A DNA stretch of 15,462 nt from Clostridiales bacterium (GTDB taxonomy: Bacteria; Bacillota; Clostridia; Peptostreptococcales; JAAYPU01), in assembly GCA_012519645.1 (NCBI GenBank), contig JAAYPU010000403.1, forward strand, positions 1 to 15,462. The letters are read 5' to 3'. The notes beneath the pieces were generated by a model. It did not search any database, was not told the origin of the DNA, and was given only the letters and a program-made list of their open reading frames with translations. Both the position numbers and the translations under genes were made by a program. Numbering within the stretch: the stretch's first letter is position 1; every line of letters starts with the position of its first letter. Positions 1 through 6,621 of this stretch are shown in pieces.

Positions 1-39
1 ACGCTCACGTTTATAGTTTATGGTGTATAAAGTATGGAG

Positions 40-67
40 AATTGAGAATTGATAATTGACAATTAAC
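40..67. repeat. Heptanucleotide tandem array A1 (4 units)
   Basis: Four contiguous 7-nt units read AATTGAG, AATTGAT, AATTGAC and AATTAAC. They fit the same AAYTRAN consensus as the arrays near 9236 and, on the other strand, 187 and 9376. The array lies beyond the ileS terminator and is inverted relative to the array that covers the ileS stop codon. The function is unknown. Confidence 0.7.
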
Positions 68-104
68 GAGGATATATTGCATTCAGGCAAAATTTCTTCA
101 TTAA

Positions 105-132
105 CTTTCATCTTTCATATCTCATCTTTCAT
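105..132. repeat. Heptanucleotide tandem array A2 (4 units, variant)
   Basis: Four 7-nt units read CTTTCAT, CTTTCAT, ATCTCAT and CTTTCAT. The period is the same as in the neighbouring arrays but the unit differs (ATGAAAG on the minus strand). The array sits just beyond the ileS terminator hairpin. Its relationship to the AAYTRAN family is inferred from period and position only. Confidence 0.6.
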
Positions 133-139
133 CAATCCT

Positions 140-180
140 AAAAAAAGAAGATTTTGTGTTTGCAAAACACAAAATCCTCC
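140..180 (-). terminator. Rho-independent terminator of ileS
   Basis: An 11-bp perfect stem (150-160 with 166-176) is followed on the minus strand by a run of seven U (146-140). It lies 15 nt past the ileS stop codon. The 5' flank of the hairpin (AGTTAAGGAGGAT on the minus strand) resembles the hairpin flanks at 9257-9281 and 9375-9356, as discussed under the heptad element. Confidence 0.85.
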
Positions 181-186
181 TTAACT

Positions 187-214
187 CTTAGTTCTTAGTT
201 ATTAGTTATTAGTT
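187..214. repeat. Heptanucleotide tandem array A3 overlapping the ileS stop codon
   Basis: On the minus strand four units read AACTAAT, AACTAAT, AACTAAG and AACTAAG. The ileS stop codon (197-195, TAA) is part of the third unit, so the array encodes the last residues of IleRS (LITNN) and its stop. Because the period is 7, TAA recurs in shifting reading frames. Confidence 0.8.
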
Positions 215-3200
215 TTTCAATATTTATGCCGGTCTCTCTACCATTCAAGTCCTGAAGATCCAGTTCTTTTTCAGTTTTTTCAAGCTTCAATGCCAAGGTT
301 TCCTTCATAATGTAATCTTTATGGATATTTACTGCTTTTTCAATTTCGTCTGTTCCATTAAAATAAATGATTATATTGTCAAGAACTTGGAAATCATTAT
401 TCTTCCTCATCTGCTGCACTTTTGAAACGAACTCCCTTGCAAGGCCCTCGAGGACAAGCTCTTCCGTAATAGTTGTATCTAAGATGGTAAATAAGTTATT
501 TTCCATGCTGACTGTAAAGCCTTCTTTTGAATAGATTTTTATATCTATAAGGGTTTTATCAATTTCAGTTTCTTCGCCTTCCAGATTTAATACGATCTTA
601 CCCTCCGCTTCTATTTGGCGGACAACCTGGGATGCTTCGAGAGTGCCTAAGGCTTGAGCTAAGGATTTTACCTTTGCCCCAAGAATAGGTCCCGCGGCTT
701 TAAAATCAGGCTTCAGGGTATAATTCATATATTTTTCCAAGTTCTTTTCAAATATCACTTCTTTTACATTAAGCTCTTCTTTAATGAGCTGTATCATGTC
801 CTCAATAAGAGCTTCATACTTTCCGTCAACCAAAATCTTCTGTAAGGGCTGCCTTACCTTGATTTTTTCCTGTTCTCTGGCTGAACGTCCTAAACCGACA
901 AGATTTCTTACAAGATCCATTCTTTCTTCTACGGCTGCATCTATCAGAGACTCATCTGCTTCCGGATAATAAGAAAGATGTACTGATTCTTCTCCCGACA
1001 ATTTATTAAATATTTCATCAGAAAGAAACGGTGCAAAGGGAGCCATTAATTTGGACACACCAATTAATACTTCATAGGTCGTATTATAAACGGATTTTTT
1101 GTCCTCATTAAATTCCGTTGACCAGAATCTTCTCCTTGCCCTTCTGATATACCAATTTGAAAAATCTTCATCAACAAAAGCTTGTATTTTTCTTACAGCC
1201 TTCATTAAATCATAAGCTTCCATTTCCGATATAACATCTTTGATTAGCCCATTATATTTTGAAAGAATCCATCTATCCAGCTCCGGTCTTTTACTATATT
1301 CCACAAAGAACTCTATAGGATTAATCTTATCGGTATTTGAATAAAGAACAAAGAAATTATAAATATTTCTCAATGTCCCGAAAAACTTGCTTTGTACTTC
1401 TTTAAGGCCTTCCTCATCAAACTTTGTAGGTGTCCATGCCGGAGAGACATATAGTAGATACCATCTTGTAGCATCTGCACCATATTTATCAAAAAGATTA
1501 AACGGGTCAACAGTATTTCCTCTCGACTTGGACATTTTTTTCCCTTCTTTGTCCAATATCAAGTCATTGACGAGAACATTTTTGTAAGGAGATATTCCTT
1601 TTACAAAACTTGAAATAGCTATGAGTGAATAAAACCATCCTCTTGTCTGGTCGATCCCTTCGCAAATAAAGTCTGCGGGGAAAAGCTCAGCATCAAATTT
1701 TTCACTATTCTCAAAAGGATAATGGTGTTGTGCAAAAGGCATAGCACCGCTGTCAAACCAACAATCTATTACTTCCTTTACCCTGGTCATGACACCGCCG
1801 CATTTGTCACATCGCAAATGCACTTCGTCTACATAAGGACGATGCAATTCTATGTTTTCATCGATGCTTTCTATGGCTTTTTCCACTAATTCCTTTCTTG
1901 AGCCGACAGATTTCAGTTCACCGCATTCACATCTCCAAATATTCAGAGGCGTTCCCCAATACCTGTCTCTTGAAAGCGCCCAATCGTTGAGATTCTCAAG
2001 CCAATTTCCGAATCTTTTTTCGCCGACATAAGGCGGATACCAATTAACGGAATTGTTGTTATCAATAAGTCTGTCTTTAAGCTTGGTCATCTCAATATAC
2101 CAGCTGGGCTTTGCATAGTACAGAAGCGGTGTATTGCATCTCCAGCAATGCGGATAGTTATGGTCTATTTTTTCCTTGGAAAAGAGTTTGCCCTCTGAAT
2201 GAAGCCACTTAATGATATCAACATCGCAGTCCATTACAAATCTGCCCTTCCACGGTGTATCAGTATACTTTCCGTTCTCATCTACAGGTTTTGGTACCGG
2301 CAGATCATACTTCCTGCCGGTCTGATAGTCGTCCTCACCAAAGGCAGGCGCCGTATGGACAATACCGGTTCCATCTTCTGTAGTAACATAATCATTACAG
2401 GTTACAAAAAATGCTTTCTTATCTACTTCAACAAAAGGCATTAATTGCTCATATTCTATATATTCTAAATCCTTTCCTTTAATAGTATCTAAAACAACGT
2501 AATCATCTCCGAAAATCTTATTCGCCAGATTCTTGGCTGCATAATAAACCTTGCCTTGGAACTGTACCTTTACGTAGTCTACTTCAGGATGAACGGTAAG
2601 AGAAACATTTGAAGCAAGTGTCCACGGAGTTGTTGTCCATGCAAGAAAATATTCATTTGCATCTTTTCTCTTAAAGGCAGCAATAACGGTGTTTGTTTTT
2701 ACCTCTTTATATCCTAAAGCTACTTCATGAGATGCAAGTCCTGTTCCGCAGCGGGAACAGTAAGGCAATATTTTATGTCCCTCATAGATCAGCCCTTCTT
2801 GAAAGAACTTATTCAAAATCCACCATACGGATTCAATATAATCATTATCCAAAGTAATATAAGGATTGTCTAAATCGATCAAATAACCCATTCTTCGGGT
2901 CATTTCTCTCCATTGTTTTTCATAAGTAAATACTGATTCCCTGCATTTTTTGTTGAATTCCTTTATTCCATAAGCTTCTATTTCCTGTTTGTTAGATAAA
3001 TTGAGTTGTTTTTCCACTTCAATTTCAACAGGAAGCCCATGAGTGTCCCAACCTGCTTTCCTCTTGACTTTAAAGCCTCTCATAGTTTTATAACGACAAA
3101 CACTATCCTTTAACGTTCTGGCTATGACATGATGTATACCAGGTCTGCCATTAGCTGTGGGAGGTCCTTCGTAAAATATAAAGGAAGGCTTACCTTCACG

Positions 3201-3299
3201 GGATGTGACACATTTTTCTAATAAATTATCCTTATCCCAATGCTCTGCCTGTTCGTTCTGCACCTCTGAAATAGGTTTATCTGATAAATTTTCAAACAT
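195..3299 (-). CDS. ileS: Isoleucyl-tRNA synthetase (IleRS)
   Basis: Cytoplasmic class I aminoacyl-tRNA synthetase that charges tRNA-Ile with isoleucine. At 1034 aa it has full family length. The N-terminal catalytic HIGH-type signature is GPPTANGRPGIHH (residues 45-57), and KMSKSRGN lies near residue 587. An editing (CP1) domain lies between them. A Cys pair (CSRCGTG) lies near residue 182, and further CxC and CxxC pairs come before the KMSKS motif. A long C-terminal tRNA-binding and anticodon region follows. The PGIHH variant and the length suggest the eukaryote-like type 2 IleRS, a form associated with mupirocin tolerance; this subtype is inferred by eye. The gene is monocistronic between its T-box leader and its own terminator. 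The last five residues (LITNN) and the stop codon are encoded by the heptad repeat array A3. ATG at 3299 follows AAAGGACGGG, a modest ribosome site about 10 nt away. Confidence 0.97.
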   Translation of the reverse strand: MFENLSDKPISEVQNEQAEHWDKDNLLEKCVTSREGKPSFIFYEGPPTANGRPGIHHVIARTLKDSVCRYKTMRGFKVKRKAGWDTHGLPVEIEVEKQLNLSNKQEIEAYGIKEFNKKCRESVFTYEKQWREMTRRMGYLIDLDNPYITLDNDYIESVWWILNKFFQEGLIYEGHKILPYCSRCGTGLASHEVALGYKEVKTNTVIAAFKRKDANEYFLAWTTTPWTLASNVSLTVHPEVDYVKVQFQGKVYYAAKNLANKIFGDDYVVLDTIKGKDLEYIEYEQLMPFVEVDKKAFFVTCNDYVTTEDGTGIVHTAPAFGEDDYQTGRKYDLPVPKPVDENGKYTDTPWKGRFVMDCDVDIIKWLHSEGKLFSKEKIDHNYPHCWRCNTPLLYYAKPSWYIEMTKLKDRLIDNNNSVNWYPPYVGEKRFGNWLENLNDWALSRDRYWGTPLNIWRCECGELKSVGSRKELVEKAIESIDENIELHRPYVDEVHLRCDKCGGVMTRVKEVIDCWFDSGAMPFAQHHYPFENSEKFDAELFPADFICEGIDQTRGWFYSLIAISSFVKGISPYKNVLVNDLILDKEGKKMSKSRGNTVDPFNLFDKYGADATRWYLLYVSPAWTPTKFDEEGLKEVQSKFFGTLRNIYNFFVLYSNTDKINPIEFFVEYSKRPELDRWILSKYNGLIKDVISEMEAYDLMKAVRKIQAFVDEDFSNWYIRRARRRFWSTEFNEDKKSVYNTTYEVLIGVSKLMAPFAPFLSDEIFNKLSGEESVHLSYYPEADESLIDAAVEERMDLVRNLVGLGRSAREQEKIKVRQPLQKILVDGKYEALIEDMIQLIKEELNVKEVIFEKNLEKYMNYTLKPDFKAAGPILGAKVKSLAQALGTLEASQVVRQIEAEGKIVLNLEGEETEIDKTLIDIKIYSKEGFTVSMENNLFTILDTTITEELVLEGLAREFVSKVQQMRKNNDFQVLDNIIIYFNGTDEIEKAVNIHKDYIMKETLALKLEKTEKELDLQDLNGRETGINIEKLITNN

Positions 3300-3374
3300 T
3301 TTATTACCCGTCCTTTCATCTTCCTAATGATCTATTTACAGCAGTATATTAAAAGCGTACACCGCATACCATAT

Positions 3375-3402
3375 AAAAAATCCCCAGACTATTGTCCAGG
3401 GA
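3375..3402 (-). terminator. T-box attenuator terminator of ileS
   Basis: On the minus strand a 9-bp stem (TCCCTGGAC with GTCTGGGGA, two G-U pairs, loop AATA) is followed by six U (3380-3375). It comes just after the conserved T-box sequence and before ileS. It is the conditional terminator that forms when tRNA-Ile is charged. Confidence 0.9.
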
Positions 3403-3615
3403 CGTCTAACCGCGGTACCACCCTAATTATGAATACACAAAAATGTAGTCATCTCTCTAAATACGTAACGTGTATGAACGTGTATTCCTACTGTAAGTTC
3501 AGAATACAAGCTCAAAGGGGATTTTCAGATTCGTCATTGTTAACAATCTTTCACCGATAATTGTCTCTCTATAAACAATACTACGAACTTACTTTCCTTA
3601 TCATCGCCTCTATTT
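3375..3615 (-). ncRNA. T-box leader riboswitch, isoleucine-specific
   Basis: The leader upstream of ileS contains the canonical T-box sequence AGGGTGGTACCGCG (3424-3411), followed by the attenuator hairpin. Upstream it has stem I features: an AGAGAGA-type GA motif near 3567, the GGTGAAAG segment, and GAAAATCCCCTTTGAG. The last places an ATC (Ile) specifier codon at 3522-3520. In this family uncharged tRNA-Ile pairs with the specifier and with the T-box bulge, which favours antitermination and raises ileS expression when charged tRNA-Ile is scarce. The specifier matches the downstream gene. A small open frame on the opposite strand here is spurious. Confidence 0.95.
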
Positions 3616-3627
3616 TTTACAATATAT

Positions 3628-3655
3628 TTTATACAATCCTTCGAAAGAATGTCAA
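3628..3655 (-). promoter_or_regulatory. Sigma-A-type promoter of the ileS T-box transcript
   Basis: On the minus strand TTGACA (3655-3650) and TATAAA (3633-3628) are separated by 16 nt. The start would lie about 10 nt before the conserved stem I base of the T-box leader. The perfect -35 hexamer and the placement support the call. Confidence 0.75.
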
Positions 3656-3667
3656 GTAGTTTCAAAA

Positions 3668-3707
3668 TAAAAAAAGAGGGAAGCGATCTTCCGCACTTCC
3701 CTTTTTA
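3668..3707 (-). terminator. Terminator of the TusA-like gene
   Basis: The stem AGGGAAG/CTTCCCT (3677-3683 with 3696-3702, plus-strand reading) is followed by U residues on the minus strand (3675-3671 and beyond). It lies about 40 nt past the stop codon of the TusA-like gene and just before the ileS promoter, so it insulates the two units. It has T-runs on both sides and may work in both directions. Confidence 0.8.
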
Positions 3708-3745
3708 TGCTTCTCAACCATACAGAACACTTTGCTTTTTAATTA

Positions 3746-3976
3746 CTATTGTTTTGCTTTTTCTATGATGACTTCCCATTCACCATCTTCTACTTGAATG
3801 ATTTCAACATTATGCCCGCTCTTTCTAGCTAATGAAGGCACTTGCACTCCTGCACAAAAATCAGTGATCTGCACGATAAGATTATCACCTATCTCAAGCT
3901 CTTGCAGTGCACTTTCTGTTTTTTTAACAGATAAATGACAATCGTCACCTATACAGTCCAGAACAACCTCCTTCAT
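3746..3976 (-). CDS. TusA/SirA-like small protein with altered CPxP motif
   Basis: A 76-aa cytoplasmic protein with the TusA-like pattern: a first strand VVLDCIGDDC, helix SVKKTESALQEL, then IGDNLIVQITD, then SLARKSGHNVEII and a last strand EWEVIIEKA. TusA family members relay persulfide sulfur through the Cys of a CPxP motif. Here that position is Cys13 but the motif is CHLS, so both prolines are lost. Two more Cys occur, Cys8 and Cys41 (DFCAG). The length is normal for the family. ATG at 3976 follows a strong GAGAGGAGG site. The gene stands alone between its leader and terminator, and no sulfur or selenium genes are visible nearby. Family membership is fairly secure from the pattern. Sulfur transfer is not shown, and the change at the motif makes the role uncertain. 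Confidence 0.8.
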   Translation of the reverse strand: MKEVVLDCIGDDCHLSVKKTESALQELEIGDNLIVQITDFCAGVQVPSLARKSGHNVEIIQVEDGEWEVIIEKAKQ

Positions 3977-4083
3977 AAAGTGTTCCTCCTCTCAAAATTA
4001 TTATAAATATGCCAATCTGTACCGCGTCACCACTCGCGTTTTCAGATAGAGGTTTTTCAATGTTTTAAATATTCTGAATACTA
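3977..4083 (-). promoter_or_regulatory. Structured 5' leader of the TusA-like gene (candidate)
   Basis: On the minus strand the leader can form nested pairs. CCTCT (4052-4048) pairs with AGAGG (3992-3988), which overlaps the ribosome site. ATCTG (4047-4043) pairs with CAGAT (4019-4015). CGCG (4038-4035) pairs with CGCG (4026-4023) around loop AGTGGTGA. The outer stem would partly mask the Shine-Dalgarno sequence. I do not recognise a known riboswitch. The segment GTGGTGACGCGG loosely resembles a T-box core but lacks the rest of a T-box. Confidence 0.35.
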
Positions 4084-4113
4084 TTTATATGTAAACAAAA
4101 TTACAATAATCAA
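4084..4113 (-). promoter_or_regulatory. Probable promoter of the TusA-like gene
   Basis: On the minus strand TTGATT (4113-4108) and TATAAA (4089-4084) are separated by 18 nt. This would start a leader of roughly 100 nt. A second TATAAT-like sequence nearer the gene (about 4007-4002) has no good -35 and would leave almost no leader. Confidence 0.45.
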
Positions 4114-4269
4114 TTCATACGGAATAATTTAAAGGAGTCGCTCAGTATAGAAATGCAGTTATTTCAATAATCAAGTTTATAGTATATATTATTAAATACT
4201 ATTATAAAATGAATATATTTTATTTTCAATAACATAAAGTAAATATTTTCCTATTTGTTATAAATTTGA
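4114..4269. other. AT-rich intergenic spacer without recognised features
   Basis: This is the remainder of the roughly 350-bp gap between the TusA-like gene and the SLH gene. It is very AT-rich, with runs of ATTATA and TATT. I see no open frame with a ribosome site, no hairpin with a T-run and no repeat longer than simple AT sequence. Confidence 0.5.
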
Positions 4270-4302
4270 TAAAAAATAAAGGGGCAGAACCCATTCTGCC
4301 CC
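4270..4302 (-). terminator. Terminator of the SLH-protein gene
   Basis: The perfect 9-bp stem GGGGCAGAA/TTCTGCCCC (4281-4289 with 4294-4302, loop CCCA) is followed on the minus strand by a U-rich tract (4280-4270). It lies 25 nt after the stop codon. Confidence 0.9.
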
Positions 4303-4327
4303 AAATCAAACCCCTTTTGCCTGCAAT

Positions 4328-5947
4328 CTAATCTCTGAAAGCATATATTTTAACAACCTTATTATTATCTATTTCCATACCTAAATAATCATCTTTTTTT
4401 AGGGAAGATAACCTTACTTTATTATTGTTTAAATAAATAACAGCATCCGTGTCTAATGTGTATAAATCAATATGTGTATTTTCGTTATCTCTTACTGCAA
4501 TTCGGTTTTCGGCCGAATAGATATCAAATAGAATGCCGCTTACAATACTCTCGTCAATGTCCCCGTCTACGATTATTTTTGTTATCTTATGGTCTTTTAC
4601 AGTAACTTCAGCCTTATTTCCTATTCTTAGATCTCCAATAGCACCTTCATCATCATCAAATACGACCTCAGTATTCTTATCCATACTCAACTCAATAAAT
4701 TTATCTGATACAAAAAGTATAAGATCATATCCGTCCACTAAAGCTATAGAGCCGTTATACTCGCTAATACCCAGTTCCCTGTCTACTTCTATATATCTTA
4801 TTTCTTTATCATCGTTAAGTTTTATCTCTACCTTATCCCCAATGGCCAAATCTTCTAATTCACCGTCTTTATCAATGAACACAACTTCTGCATCCTCTGA
4901 TATTTCAAAACGTCTTTCATCTGTGCCTATCTTTATTTTGATCCAATCGATACTTCCTGTTTCATCAATATCCGTTATCCTTCCGGAGTATCTGTCTGAT
5001 AAATCACTGTAAACTTTAATATATATTATTTCATTGTCAGAGTTTACATGAGCTTTAACATAGTCCCCAATTTTTATATCTTGTACAGAGCCATTTTCAT
5101 CATTGTTAAATACGATTTTTGTATCATCTGTAATATAAAACTTTTTATCTTCAATTTTTAACCATTCGTAATCTTTATCCCTGCCTGTTACATCTCCTTT
5201 ATATATATCATATTCTGCATCATCCGACTTATTATCATCTAATCGAGATATCATTACTGCCATTTCTGCACGCGTTACCAAGTTAAAAGGTCTGAATGTA
5301 TCGTCTTCATAGCCTTTGAGAATACCTTCTTTTTGTGCTACGTAAATATAACCAACGGAACCTTGAGGTATAAAAGCATCATCCTTATATCCAAGATTAG
5401 CATTCATATGGTCTTGTGCTTCATCTTCATTCCCCATAGCCCGCACAATATATTTAGCAACCTCATGCCTTGTTGCAGCATCATTTAATTTGAAATATAG
5501 TAAATCGGCTTCATCTAACAAACCTTTTTCTTCTGCAAGTGCTACATATCCATATGCCCAATCCTGCAGTTTGCCCTTTAATTCAAACTTTTTCTTTCCC
5601 GCCTTTATATCTTCCATTAATCTTGCTGCAATATTTTCTTCACCCATAACACGCAATAGCATTACTATGGCTTCCAGCTTTGTTTCGGCTTTTTGAGGGG
5701 CAAACATGCCTTGTCCAATGCCCATAATAACACCTTTTTCAGCCATTTTTTCAATAGCATCTTTTGCCCATTTGTAATTATCAATATCTACAAACAATTT
5801 TTTTGCAATGCCCGGAGGTAAGCCTCCTTTTTTCACTAAGCCGTTATTACCGCTTTCGCTTTTCCATGAATCTGCAAATGCCACTGTTGTCAAAGAAGAA
5901 ATAGTGAGCATTAATGCTAAAATAATCGACATGATCCTTCTCATCAT
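4328..5947 (-). CDS. Secreted S-layer homology (SLH) domain protein with four C-terminal repeat modules
   Basis: A 539-aa exported envelope protein. The signal peptide has MMRR, a hydrophobic core at about residues 5-22, and likely cleavage after AFA (residue 25). A GLPPGIAKK segment, often seen near SLH regions, precedes three SLH domains at about 52-102, 115-172 and 183-238. Each shows the helix plus TRxE-like ending (ATRHEVAKYI, VTRAEMAVMI; the first is a divergent KLEAIVML). SLH triplets bind secondary wall polymer and anchor proteins to the cell wall. Residues from about 245 to the end form four tandem modules of 65-75 residues, each with a VVF- or IYL-type strand, an acidic turn, and 'D-L/I-x-I-G-D-x-V' followed by 'I-x-x-I-x-V'. 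They look like small beta domains. The C-terminal half is very acidic. ATG at 5947 follows AAAGGAGGC; the second ATG (5944) is also usable. The ligand is unknown. Confidence 0.88.
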   Translation of the reverse strand: MMRRIMSIILALMLTISSLTTVAFADSWKSESGNNGLVKKGGLPPGIAKKLFVDIDNYKWAKDAIEKMAEKGVIMGIGQGMFAPQKAETKLEAIVMLLRVMGEENIAARLMEDIKAGKKKFELKGKLQDWAYGYVALAEEKGLLDEADLLYFKLNDAATRHEVAKYIVRAMGNEDEAQDHMNANLGYKDDAFIPQGSVGYIYVAQKEGILKGYEDDTFRPFNLVTRAEMAVMISRLDDNKSDDAEYDIYKGDVTGRDKDYEWLKIEDKKFYITDDTKIVFNNDENGSVQDIKIGDYVKAHVNSDNEIIYIKVYSDLSDRYSGRITDIDETGSIDWIKIKIGTDERRFEISEDAEVVFIDKDGELEDLAIGDKVEIKLNDDKEIRYIEVDRELGISEYNGSIALVDGYDLILFVSDKFIELSMDKNTEVVFDDDEGAIGDLRIGNKAEVTVKDHKITKIIVDGDIDESIVSGILFDIYSAENRIAVRDNENTHIDLYTLDTDAVIYLNNNKVRLSSLKKDDYLGMEIDNNKVVKIYAFRD

Positions 5948-6097
5948 TTTGCCTCCTTTTTATGTTTAAAGTTTAATTTTTAAAGAATACGAAAAAAGCT
6001 GATTTTTTGGGTACCATCTCTCAATTTATATTAATTCATATACGAATTTATAACATTTGTAACAGCATTGTAATATTAAACTTCGCTGCTGCTGCAC

Positions 6098-6131
6098 ATA
6101 AAAAAGCCGATCGACCTTCGACCGGCTTTTG
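6098..6131 (-). terminator. Terminator of the small coiled-coil gene
   Basis: The stem AAAAGCCG/CGGCTTTT (6102-6109 with 6123-6130) extends through an A-C mismatch into TCGA/TCGA. On the minus strand it ends in six U. It lies about 12 nt after the stop codon of the 89-aa gene. Confidence 0.88.
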
Positions 6132-6142
6132 TTTAAAACTAA

Positions 6143-6412
6143 TTACTTAATATTACTTTTTTCTTCTTCCTTTTCTGTTATACTTTCATCAATTTCCTGT
6201 ATCTCTTTAAAAAGCTCCTGCAATTGTTCTGCATCCAATTTATCTTCCGTCATCATTTCATAGACCTTTTCACCTATTTCCTGCAGTTTATTTTTCTTCT
6301 TTTGTTTAAGAGATACTATTTCTGCTTGTATCTTTCCTGCCTCAACTAATGCTGCAGACTTTTCCCCCGCCACACTGACGCCTTTTTTTACTTTATCAAA
6401 AATACCGGCCAC
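6143..6412 (-). CDS. Small coiled-coil hypothetical protein
   Basis: An 89-aa soluble, highly charged protein that I cannot assign to a named family. The N-terminus (AGIFDKVKKGVSVAGEKSAAL) looks like an amphipathic helix. From about residue 24 to the end it is a run of Lys/Glu/Gln-rich heptads (KIQAEIVSLKQKKKNKLQEI, then EQLQELFKEIQEIDESITEKEEE), predicting a two-helix coiled coil. There is no signal peptide, membrane span or Cys. The start is GTG at 6412, preceded by AGGGGAG about 8 nt upstream. It is a single-gene unit with its own terminator. Upstream lies an 8-bp inverted repeat (6434-6466). Comparable small helical proteins occur in many Firmicutes, but no function is proposed. Confidence 0.75.
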   Translation of the reverse strand: MAGIFDKVKKGVSVAGEKSAALVEAGKIQAEIVSLKQKKKNKLQEIGEKVYEMMTEDKLDAEQLQELFKEIQEIDESITEKEEEKSNIK

Positions 6413-6433
6413 CTCTATCTCTCCCCTCTTAAT

Positions 6434-6466
6434 AAATGGTACTTAAGCAGAATATTGATACCATTT
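6434..6466. repeat. 8-bp inverted repeat upstream of the coiled-coil gene
   Basis: AAATGGTA (6434-6441) and TACCATTT (6459-6466) are exact inverted copies separated by 17 nt, 22 nt upstream of the GTG start. It could be an operator or a 5' UTR hairpin. The long AT-rich spacer makes a stable RNA hairpin less likely. Confidence 0.4.
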
Positions 6467-6621
6467 TAAATAGTAAAAAATCATACATAATATTATATTC
6501 TATAATAAATAAATTTTTCCTTTTTTTACTATTGCATTTTATTATTTTTTTATTGCGGTAATAAATTTATTATTGTTGGAAATAATGTTCTTAGAAAATA
6601 CATGTTAAGGAGAGATTTTAT

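Noticed and set aside
40..214. Heptad arrays as a CRISPR-like array
   Set aside because: The units are 7 nt, contiguous and without spacers, and no cas genes are present.
3327..3560. A 77-codon open frame on the plus strand upstream of ileS
   Set aside because: It lies wholly inside the T-box leader in antisense, has no ribosome site, and its sequence is explained by conserved RNA structure.
4021..4040. A second T-box, suggested by GTGGTGACGCGG upstream of the TusA-like gene
   Set aside because: The core differs from the GTGGTACCGCGG consensus. There is no terminator after it and no recognisable stem I or specifier before it.
4533..5012. A 159-codon plus-strand frame opposite the SLH gene
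   Set aside because: It is a Ser/Leu-rich shadow of the acidic SLH protein with no start signals.
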